In this document: positions 17,349-25,700 of the stretch, one piece after another | How positions within the stretch are numbered: position 1 is the first letter of the stretch | Layout: each line of letters opens with the position of its first letter | Origin: Bacteroidia bacterium | Lineage (GTDB): Bacteria; Bacteroidota; Bacteroidia; Flavobacteriales; Flavobacteriaceae | Assembly (NCBI GenBank): GCA_030428705.1 | Contig: JAUIDI010000007.1 | Coordinates: forward strand, 62,001 to 126,000 | DNA: 64,000 bases | Reading direction: 5' to 3' | Made by a program: the position numbers and the translations under genes | Notes under the pieces: model-generated | The model's input: only the letters and a program-made list of their open reading frames with translations | The model's database searches: none | Told to the model about the DNA's origin: nothing

Positions 17349-19277
17349 CTAATCAAATTTATATCTTACAAATGCTTCCATTGCCGCATAGTCGGACAGG
17401 CCAAGTGCACGATAGCGTTCCGCCGTATTTTTGTTGCGCTCTTCGGCCCTCATCCAAAACTCCCTTGAATCTTCACCTTGGAACATGACTCCGTCCTTTT
17501 GCGATTGGTGGCAAAAGATGGCGTTCCTTTTTTTGAGCACTTGGTCTGGGTTCATGGGTACCGCCATCTCGATTTCATTGATATCCCATTCATGCCAAGC
17601 ACCGCGATACAACCAAAGCCAGCAGTCATCCATGAAAGGCTCGGACTGGAGTCGTTTCATAGCTTCGAAAACGGCATCCAAGCACACTTTATGGGTTCCA
17701 TGGGGATCGGCGAGATCTCCTGCAGCATAGATTTGATGCGGTTTTACTTCTTTGATGATGTTCATCATTATTTCGATGTCATCTTCCGACAAATTGTTCT
17801 TTTTGATCGTGCCTGTCTCATAAAAAGGTAAATCTAGAAAATGTACGTTCGAATCTTCGAGCCCTAAATATCTAGTAGCAGCATAAGATTCGCCTCTTCT
17901 GATATTTCCTTTTAATTTTCGTACTTCGATGGAATCGGAACTACTCTCTTTTTTCGCTTTTAAGGAATTTATAATGGTCTGTGCCTCTTCCGAAGGATAT
18001 ATACGTTTTGAAATTTCTGCATATCTCAGCGCATCTTTGTCAGAAACCGCAATATTTCCTGAAGTCTGATATGCAATATGCACGTCATGACCCTGTTCCA
18101 CGAGCCTGTCAAAAGTGCCTCCCATTGAAATTACGTCATCGTCGGGGTGGGGACTGAAAATAATGACCCGTTTTTTCGCTGGTAATGCCCTTTCGGGACG
18201 ATTTGTGTCGTCGGCATTGGGTTTGCCGCCAGGCCAACCTGTAATCGTGTGCTGTAACCTGTTGAACATTTTGATATTTAGGTCATAAGAGTCCTCAAGA
18301 CTTAGCAGACCGGACATTCCATTGTCGTTATAATCCTTGTCGGTAAGGCTTAGAATCGATTTTCCGGTAACGCCACAAAGCCAGACCATGGCCTTCGCCG
18401 TTAAATTATCGTTCCATTCCAAAGATTCGTCGACCAACCACGGGGTTTTGTTTCTAGTCAATTCGCTTCCGGCCCCATCATCCAATACAAAGGTGCAATT
18501 CTTGTGTTCTTGTAAATATGTTGCCGGCACATGTGAAGAAATTTCACCTTCGACGGTCTTTTTAATGATGTCAGCCTTGTTCTGCCCCCAACCGAGCAAT
18601 ACGATCCGCTTAGCGTTCATTACTGTTGAAATCCCCATGGTAATAGCCTTTCTAGGTACATTGTCGATACCAAGAAAAGCCGGGGCCGCATCGACACGGG
18701 TTATATGATCCAAAGTAATTACCCTTGTTCCCGAGTTACGATGAGAGCCGGGTTCGTTGAAACCTACATGCCCCGTTCTTCCAATACCCAAAAGTTGAAA
18801 ATCAAGTCCGCCGAACTTTTTTATGGCCTCCTCATAGCCAAGGCAATATTCGCGAACATATTCGTTGGATAATGTGCCATCAGGTATATGGATGTTTTCC
18901 GAAGGAATGTCTATATGATTGAACAGGTGCTCATGCATAAAGTGCCAATAACTCTGTCGGTTGTCCTTCTCCATGGGCAAGTATTCGTCGAGATTGAAGG
19001 TCACAACATTGTTGAAGCTCAGCCCTTCCTCTTTGTGCATTCTTACCAATTCCTCATAAACACGAATAGGGGAAGATCCGGTTGCCAATCCGAGTACGCA
19101 TTGTTTGCCCGAAGCTTGTTTTTTACGAATCAATGCCGCAATTTCCTGGGCTACGATAATCGATGCTTCGTTTGAATCTGAAAAAATCACATTATGGATT
19201 TTTTCAAAGCGGGTCTCTTCAAATTGACCAGCAGGCATGTAGCTAATATCCCTCATCTCTTTTTCGGTTGTTTTCAT
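17349..19277 (-). CDS. nagB: Glucosamine-6-phosphate deaminase fused to PIG-L/LmbE deacetylase-like domain
   Basis: Two-domain cytoplasmic protein of 642 residues. The N-terminal 290 residues are a NagB domain with GLATGSSP (63-70), FNLDEYL (94-100, catalytic Asp97) and GIGRTGHVGFNEPG (164-177). In E. coli NagB the latter motif has Asp where Thr168 stands here; His170 and Glu175 are kept. The C-terminal part (about 368-600) is a PIG-L-like zinc deacetylase domain with SPHPDDD (375-381) and DPHGTH. NagB makes fructose-6-phosphate and ammonia from GlcN-6-P. The PIG-L domain could remove an N-acetyl group, a step otherwise needing NagA. First gene of the minus-strand operon. Confidence 0.93.
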   Translation of the reverse strand: MKTTEKEMRDISYMPAGQFEETRFEKIHNVIFSDSNEASIIVAQEIAALIRKKQASGKQCVLGLATGSSPIRVYEELVRMHKEEGLSFNNVVTFNLDEYLPMEKDNRQSYWHFMHEHLFNHIDIPSENIHIPDGTLSNEYVREYCLGYEEAIKKFGGLDFQLLGIGRTGHVGFNEPGSHRNSGTRVITLDHITRVDAAPAFLGIDNVPRKAITMGISTVMNAKRIVLLGWGQNKADIIKKTVEGEISSHVPATYLQEHKNCTFVLDDGAGSELTRNKTPWLVDESLEWNDNLTAKAMVWLCGVTGKSILSLTDKDYNDNGMSGLLSLEDSYDLNIKMFNRLQHTITGWPGGKPNADDTNRPERALPAKKRVIIFSPHPDDDVISMGGTFDRLVEQGHDVHIAYQTSGNIAVSDKDALRYAEISKRIYPSEEAQTIINSLKAKKESSSDSIEVRKLKGNIRRGESYAATRYLGLEDSNVHFLDLPFYETGTIKKNNLSEDDIEIMMNIIKEVKPHQIYAAGDLADPHGTHKVCLDAVFEAMKRLQSEPFMDDCWLWLYRGAWHEWDINEIEMAVPMNPDQVLKKRNAIFCHQSQKDGVMFQGEDSREFWMRAEERNKNTAERYRALGLSDYAAMEAFVRYKFD

Positions 19278-19315
19278 TTATGTCCAATAGTTGTTTTAAC
19301 GAATTTAAAATCATG

Positions 19316-19323
19316 CAAATGTA
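19316..19323 (-). promoter_or_regulatory. Putative -7 element for the nagB operon
   Basis: Reads TACATTTG on the minus strand, a match to TAnnTTTG, 38 bp upstream of the nagB ATG. No TTG stands at the -33 distance; the nearer of two 17-bp direct repeats begins there instead. A protein bound to that repeat would therefore cover the -33 region. Confidence 0.5.
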
Positions 19324-19341
19324 GGCAACAATTTTTTATTA

Positions 19342-19380
19342 TTGCCGTTTTTTGCTTTATATTTTGCTGTTTTTTGCTTT
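19342..19380. repeat. Two 17-bp direct repeats, candidate DeoR operators
   Basis: TTGCCGTTTTTTGCTTT at 19342-19358 recurs as TTGCTGTTTTTTGCTTT at 19364-19380, with one mismatch and a 22-bp period, close to two helical turns. They sit in the 194-bp divergent region between nagB and the DeoR-type gene, just upstream of the nagB -7 box. This placement is expected for operators of the adjacent regulator. The regulator-site link is inferred. Confidence 0.6.
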
Positions 19381-19435
19381 TTTAATGATTTGTTAACCTT
19401 AAAACAGTATAAAACTGCAATTTAAGAATATTCAC

Positions 19436-19443
19436 TATCTTTG
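19436..19443 (+). promoter_or_regulatory. Putative -7 element for the deoR-type/murQ unit
   Basis: TATCTTTG matches TAnnTTTG exactly and lies 28 bp upstream of the regulator ATG at 19472. The -33 region has only CTG (19415-19417), so the promoter is imperfect. Confidence 0.5.
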
Positions 19444-19471
19444 GTTTTTAATAAAGATTATGCTTTAGTTC

Positions 19472-20221
19472 ATGTTGAAAGAAGAAAGACATCAGACGAT
19501 TTTGAGCGAAGTTGAGCTGCACAACCGGATTTTGCTTACCGATATTGCCGAAACATTAGATGTGTCGATAGATACGATTCGTAGGGACGTTAAAGAGCTT
19601 GATGCCGACAATAAGTTACGAAAAGTGCATGGAGGAGCTATTTCGCTCGGTTTTACCACCAATAGCACTAGAAATAACAATATTTACAAATTAGAGGAAA
19701 AAAGCAGGATAGCAGGGAAAGCGGTCGCCCTACTTAAGAACGGTTCGGTTATTTTCATCGATGGAGGCACAACATGTTTAGAGCTGGCCCGATCTATTCC
19801 CCTGAATCTTGATCTGACCTGCTTTACCCATAGCATACCTGTTGCAATGGAGTTGTTAAATAAACCCAATGTAACCGTTATTTTGGTCGGGGGACAGGTT
19901 TCAAAGGAGTCTCAAATTGCTTTTGGGGCAAATGCCATACATAATCTTTCTGAGATCAAAGTAGATTATAGCTTTATTGGTACGGGATATGTTGATTCGC
20001 ATTATGGGCTTACCGAATTTGATTGGGACATCGTTCAAGTAAAAAAGGCCGTCATAAAATGTTCAAAGAAAACAGTACTTTTGTCAATCTCTGAAAAATT
20101 GAACTCACAGCACAGATATAAGACCTGCGATATCAATGCCATAAACACAATGATTACGGAATTGGATCCGGAAGATGACTTGCTCAATTCTTTTAAAAAC
20201 CATGATATTCGAATTTTGTAA
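19472..20221 (+). CDS. DeoR-family transcriptional regulator
   Basis: Sugar-phosphate-responsive DNA-binding regulator. The N-terminal winged helix-turn-helix contains ILLTDIAETLDVS and TIRRDVKELD followed by the family motif KVHGGA. The DeoRC effector domain (about residues 75-235) contains IFIDGGTTCLELA and a LVGGQV segment, like ISOCOT-fold sugar-phosphate sensors. Length of 249 residues is typical. It is transcribed divergently from the nagB operon and 5 bp upstream of murQ. A local role sensing an amino-sugar phosphate such as MurNAc-6-P, GlcNAc-6-P or GlcN-6-P is the most economical hypothesis. Confidence 0.93.
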   Translation: MLKEERHQTILSEVELHNRILLTDIAETLDVSIDTIRRDVKELDADNKLRKVHGGAISLGFTTNSTRNNNIYKLEEKSRIAGKAVALLKNGSVIFIDGGTTCLELARSIPLNLDLTCFTHSIPVAMELLNKPNVTVILVGGQVSKESQIAFGANAIHNLSEIKVDYSFIGTGYVDSHYGLTEFDWDIVQVKKAVIKCSKKTVLLSISEKLNSQHRYKTCDINAINTMITELDPEDDLLNSFKNHDIRIL

Positions 20222-20226
20222 TCAAC

Positions 20227-21042
20227 ATGAGCTACACTAAAATAACGGAAACCCCGTCAAACCACGATAATTTGGAGCAAATGGAAACTTCCATGATTCT
20301 CCAAAAAATGAATGAGGAGGACCAAAAGGTTGCCTATGCAGTTGCTTCGGCGATTCCACAGATTACCCGATTGGTGGATGCTTTGGCGGAACGATTTATA
20401 AAAGGTGGCCGTCTGTTTTATATCGGTGCAGGTACCAGTGGGAGATTAGGTATTTTGGACGCTTCCGAAATTCCGCCGACCTATGGCCTTCCTCATGAAA
20501 GAGTGGTGGGGCTGATCGCTGGCGGCGATGTGGCCATTCGCAAATCCGTGGAACATGCCGAGGATGATGAAGCGCAAGCTTGGAAGGACTTAATGGAACA
20601 TGAAATTACCGATTTGGATGTGGTTGTCGGAATTGCCGCATCCGGTACGACTCCCTATGTATTGGGCGGGGTCGCCGATGCAAAAAAAAATGGCCTGCTT
20701 ACCGCGGGAATCACGAACAATCCTGGTTCCCCTCTGGCAAAAGCGGTCGACATACCTATCGAAATGAACGTAGGCCCCGAATTCGTAACGGGCAGCACCC
20801 GAATGAAAAGTGGCACTTCCCAAAAATTGGCGCTCAACATGATTTCCACAGCACTGATGATAAAGATTGGACGGGTAAAGGGAAATAAGATGGTCAATAT
20901 GCAATTGAGCAACAATAAGCTGGTCGATAGGGGAGTACGTTATGTTTCCGAAGGATTGGGTATTGAATATGTCGAGGCCGAAGAATTGCTTAAAAAGCAT
21001 GGTTCGGTTAAAAAAGCACTGGATGCCGGCACAGGTAACTAA
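20227..21042 (+). CDS. murQ: N-acetylmuramic acid 6-phosphate etherase
   Basis: Removes D-lactate from MurNAc-6-phosphate to give GlcNAc-6-phosphate in the cytoplasm. The SIS-type sugar-phosphate fold shows IGAGTSGRLGILDASEIPPTYG-region residues (66-87) with the catalytic-type Glu81, and the second acidic site in HAEDDEAQ (Glu112). VTGSTRMKSGTSQKLALNM is the strongly conserved later motif. Its 271 residues are a little shorter than the 298-residue E. coli protein. It follows the DeoR-type gene by 5 bp. The gene converges on a cytochrome c gene with only 3 bp between stops. Confidence 0.97.
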   Translation: MSYTKITETPSNHDNLEQMETSMILQKMNEEDQKVAYAVASAIPQITRLVDALAERFIKGGRLFYIGAGTSGRLGILDASEIPPTYGLPHERVVGLIAGGDVAIRKSVEHAEDDEAQAWKDLMEHEITDLDVVVGIAASGTTPYVLGGVADAKKNGLLTAGITNNPGSPLAKAVDIPIEMNVGPEFVTGSTRMKSGTSQKLALNMISTALMIKIGRVKGNKMVNMQLSNNKLVDRGVRYVSEGLGIEYVEAEELLKKHGSVKKALDAGTGN

Positions 21043-21045
21043 CCC

Positions 21046-21447
21046 CTATTTCTGTGTGGCCTCAACTTCTTCAAGCGTAACCATTTTATCCGTACTATTG
21101 CCCCAAGAGTTAAGAATATAGTTCATTACATCGGCAACCTCTTCATTTTCCAGTCCAGGATCTGGCATTGCACTATTGTAAGTAACCCCATTGACGACGA
21201 TCTCAATTTGTTGGCCGAATTTGACGCCTCTTATACTGGCCTCGCGATTGTTCATCAAATAATCCGACTTTGCCAAAGGGGGAAACGTATGCGGTACTCC
21301 TTCGCCCTTTTCCAAATGACAGGTCACGCAAAAGTCAGCGTAGATTTCACTACCTCGTTGCATACTTTCCTCAAGTGCGGGATCCTGGGAGAAAACCGAA
21401 CAAATGGGTATTGATACAAAAAGGAGTGTTAAAAAAAGTGTCTTCAT
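21046..21447 (-). CDS. Exported c-type cytochrome
   Basis: Small periplasmic monohaem cytochrome of 133 residues. A signal peptide ends near CSVFSQ, the haem-binding motif is C40-V-T-C-H44, and Met94 in YNSAMPDPG is the likely sixth ligand. The C-terminal helix EEVADVMNYILNSWGN is typical of class I cytochromes. It lies 52 bp downstream of, and on the same strand as, a PQQ-type sugar dehydrogenase. An electron-accepting role for that dehydrogenase is likely but inferred. Confidence 0.93.
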   Translation of the reverse strand: MKTLFLTLLFVSIPICSVFSQDPALEESMQRGSEIYADFCVTCHLEKGEGVPHTFPPLAKSDYLMNNREASIRGVKFGQQIEIVVNGVTYNSAMPDPGLENEEVADVMNYILNSWGNSTDKMVTLEEVEATQK

Positions 21448-21499
21448 CGTTTATTCTACGTTAATTGAATTGAAGTATTCTTGAATTAATACTCCAAAA

Positions 21500-22621
21500 T
21501 TAACTTTTCGGAATAAGTTTATAGACGCCTTTTCCTTCAATAGCTACATATATTAATCCATCAGGACCTTGCCGTACATCTCGTACACGTCCTAAACCAC
21601 CCATCAGTTTTTCCCTTTTGACCACTTTATTGCCATCGAGTACCAAGCGTTCCAAATATTGAAAGGCCAATGAGCCGACCAATAGACTGCCTTGATAGCC
21701 TTCATACTTATCGGATGTTATGAATGCCATACCACTTGGGGCGATACTGGGCACCCAATAATGGATGGGTTGTTCCATACCCTCCATTTCAGTTTTATCG
21801 GTAATCGGTGTGCCACTATAATTGATTCCGTAGGTAATCACAGGCCATCCGTAGTTGGCACCTTTTTCAATGATGTTGATTTCATCCCCCCCTCTCGGTC
21901 CATGTTCATTGTCCCAAATTGCTCCGGTTTCCGGATGTTTGGCCAAACCTTGAGGATTTCGGTGTCCATAACTATAAATGGCGGTTTTAGCGCCTTCTGT
22001 TCCGACGAATGGATTATCCTGTGGAATACTTCCATCGTCGTTAATCCTATAAATTTTTCCACCATCGCGTGTAATATCTTGTGGATTTTCATCGCGGGCC
22101 CCTCTTTCCCCTATGGAGAAATAAAGATAACCGTCATCGCCGAATACGATACGTGATCCGAAATGCTGCCCTTTTGTAGTGTTTGGTGAACCTTTGTATA
22201 ATAATTCATTGTCAACCAGTTCATTACCTTTTAATTTTGCACGCATCAAAGCAGTGTGCCCACCTTTTTCTTCACCTTCGGATGAAGCATAGGTAATATA
22301 AAGCCATCCGTTGTTCGAATAATCGGGGTGTGGTACGATATCCAATAGCCCACCTTGCCCCCTTTGGTAAACTTGGGGAACATTCGAAATTTTAGTTCGT
22401 ATACCATCTTTAAAGCGAATCAATTCGCCTGATTTTTCAGTAATTAGAATGGCACCATCGGGTAAGAACGCCATACCCCATGGAATCTCCAGTCCATCGA
22501 TTAAAAGCTCGGCCGAAAAAGGGGAATTTTCAGGGATATCTACTTGGTTTTCAGATTCCTGACCGCAAGAAAAATTAAACGTTACAACGATTAATTGAAA
22601 GAGGATGATACTTTTTTTCAT
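21500..22621 (-). CDS. PQQ-dependent sugar dehydrogenase (Asd/GDH-B type), lipoprotein
   Basis: Soluble-type aldose dehydrogenase anchored as a lipoprotein: the signal peptide ends in FNFSC (Cys19). The six-bladed GSDH propeller opens with IPWGMAFLPDGAILITEKSG. It holds the conserved HPDYSNNGWLYITYAS, GHRNPQGLA and HGPRGGDEIN segments, which provide substrate, calcium and PQQ contacts in relatives. Length of 373 residues is normal. It would oxidise sugars in the periplasm and pass electrons to the adjacent cytochrome c. PQQ biosynthesis genes are not in the window. Confidence 0.92.
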   Translation of the reverse strand: MKKSIILFQLIVVTFNFSCGQESENQVDIPENSPFSAELLIDGLEIPWGMAFLPDGAILITEKSGELIRFKDGIRTKISNVPQVYQRGQGGLLDIVPHPDYSNNGWLYITYASSEGEEKGGHTALMRAKLKGNELVDNELLYKGSPNTTKGQHFGSRIVFGDDGYLYFSIGERGARDENPQDITRDGGKIYRINDDGSIPQDNPFVGTEGAKTAIYSYGHRNPQGLAKHPETGAIWDNEHGPRGGDEINIIEKGANYGWPVITYGINYSGTPITDKTEMEGMEQPIHYWVPSIAPSGMAFITSDKYEGYQGSLLVGSLAFQYLERLVLDGNKVVKREKLMGGLGRVRDVRQGPDGLIYVAIEGKGVYKLIPKS

Positions 22622-22758
22622 AATTTGACGTTAAAAGTAAATATATTAAAGTGCAAGTATGCGCTTAAAGATAAATAGAAAGATTATAAGTTAAACAATT
22701 ACCCCAAAGAATATACCGATCCCCAAGTCTGCATATTCTTGCAAATTCGACTTAACCT

Positions 22759-25700
22759 ATGCTCCCAAAAAAACCGAGGCATCTTCTGTATGCCGCGCTA
22801 TTGATAGTCTTATCGATAGTTTGCAGTTCAGCCATAGCGAATACCCGGGTTTACGACTTCTTTGCCGAGATTAGTACGGTACTGGATAAAGGGATTACGA
22901 ACACCACAGTGTCAAAATCGACAAAGAGAGACACGGGGGCTAATAATTCTACATCATACAAAAAGACGAATACGGCCGAAGTTCTTGAAGCCCCGATGTT
23001 TGCTACTCTTATAACAGGTTATGACGAGGTCGTGACTTGTTCCAATGATGGAAGAACCATTGCCCGTTATATACTTTGTGGGGATTCTGATAATAGGATG
23101 ATTACGACATCCGTGGGAAGTGGGGCCACCTATTCGTGGGAGCAGTTGACAGGTTCCGCTCCAAATACCAATGACCCGTGTCCTAATACGAATCCGGCTC
23201 ATTACACGCAAGTTTCAACAGCCTATCCTTTTGATTTACAGGCTGCGACCATTTCTGCAGCTACGGGTGCTGAATTTAGGGTGCAGATTAATGGAACCGG
23301 CCCTTATTATTACTTTGAGGTCATTAAAAGTACAATTACCCAGACCTATACCAAACAAGATTATGTTTGTAACAATCCGGGCCGAATCGAGATAACCGGC
23401 CTTCCTAACAGCTACCAATTCCAGATTCAAAAAGATGGCGGGGGTTTTGGTCCCTATCAGTCCTCTTCGATTTTTAGTAATCTTGACCCTGGTATTTATG
23501 TGGTGCGCGCCCGATTGAACATTTCGGGTCAAGTGTGTGAGTACCTCTACAATCCCATCGAGATTGAGCAAATCGATATTCAGATTGATGTAACATTCAC
23601 GAATCCGGTTTGTAGCGGAGAGACGGGAAGCATTACGGCCACGGTCAACGCCGCGGTACCCGGTCCGTACGAGTTTACTTTGCTTGATGAATTTGGTGCA
23701 GAGGTAGCATTTACGGCACCAATTTCAAACAACACTTTTACTTTTGCCGATGTTAGCGAAGGTACTTATGCGATAAAGGTCGAAACACCACAATGTTTTG
23801 AGGATATACCCAATGGTATTCCAGCACCGATACAATATAATGATACCGGTGGGAACCCAATAACGGTAGGTACCGGATTGTCCCCTATCACTATTACCAC
23901 GACTACCAATGGCATGAGTTTCGGGTGTTCTACCATTCCAAGTGTGGATATCGACGTAACCCCTTCGGGCGGATCTGGAACGTACAGCTATACGGTCAGC
24001 GACGGTGGGAACTCGGGAGGAACATTCACAGGAACAAGTAGTTATACGGTAACTTCACCAGGTACATATACCTTCTATATAACAGATGATCAAGGTTGTA
24101 CTGCCGAAAAATCGGAATATGTGGCACAGCTAGACCCGCCCGATGTTATTGCCGGCCCCATAGTGGGTACTTGTACCAATGGGGGAGGAAAAGTTGAATT
24201 TACCATTAATGACCCGATGGGTTTCAATCTTGAATTTCGGGCCACGAACAATGCGGGAGATCCTTTTACGACTTCACCAACGATACCCGTACCGGATGGA
24301 ACGTACAATATTGTAGAAGTTCAGTATTCTCAAGGAGCATTTTCTTGTGTTTTGGCATTACCACCCGTCACCGTCACTTCAACGGGAGGGCTTAACGGGA
24401 GCGCAAGCTACGCCAACGACTATACATGTCCGGCCGGGGGAACCATTAATTTCACGCCGACCAGTGGTGGTTCTGGATCAGGCTATGAATACAGCGTATT
24501 AACAGGTGTTTGGCAGTCAGGTACCAACTTTACGGGTCTTGCGCCCGGAACATATATTCCCCAGATTAGGGATGATGCAGGGTGTGTACAAGATTTGGCC
24601 CCGATTACTATACCAGATCCTGTTCCTCCGACTTCAATTGATTTTGTGCAGGATCAACTCGATTGCGCCACAGGCACGAGCAGGGTTACAGTAAACGTTA
24701 CTCCTGCGGCCTATCCGATTACACAATATGAGATAGTTTCTTCGAACCCGGTTACTGCTTTACCGCCTCCTAACGGAACGGGAGTTTTTCCAGGGCTTCC
24801 TTTGGACACTTCGTATCAGTTTGAAATTACCAACGACCAAGGCTGTGTATATCCCGCTAGTTTTACTACAGGCGGCGTTAGTACGATTCGTGCACAGGTA
24901 AAATCCGGAGGGGATAGAAAAGTCTGTCCAGGGGCTTCCGATGGTTCCGGGGCATTCTTGATCGATGGTTTTGCTACCGATTATGATTATACGATAACGT
25001 ATACTCCTCTTATCGGCGCACCGTCCACACATTCTTCGGGAACCGGTAGCAGTAACTTTGAAATAGCAATTTCAGGGCTTGCGGCTGGAAATTATGAAAT
25101 CCAGGTAACGGATAATGATACTAATTGTATTTCCACGGCATCTTTTGACGTGGTCGAACCCGCTACTCCTTTGAACGTCACCGCTAACGTTACCGATATG
25201 AGTTGTCTCAACGGTAATATCGGAAGAATACAGGCCAATGGCAGTGGGGGCTTTGGAGGCTATAAATATCAGTTGGAATGGCCTTCGGGAACCATTCAAG
25301 GGCCTAAAACTGGAACCGTTTTTGGAGGCCTTACGGAAGAGGGGGATTATATCCTTACCGTAATCGATTCTGAAGGTTGCACTTTTTCGGCCACACCGAT
25401 TAATTTGACGGCCAAAACTTCTCCTACTATTTCTCTTGGGCCGGTCGATTATTGTTATTCGGCGACCAATACGGCGGAGATTACGGTGAATTCAGTTGCC
25501 GGTACGGCAGCTTTGGCCACCCATCAGTTCAGGATTAATGGAGGGCCGTTACAACCGGGACCGGCCGGAACTTATACATTTAGCAACCTTGTACCGGGAA
25601 ACTACAATATTGAAGTTGTAGATGGTGATAATTGTTCGGCATCATTGGCCACGGTGACCATACCACCCCAACTTCAGGTTACATTGGACGTTAATAGTGA

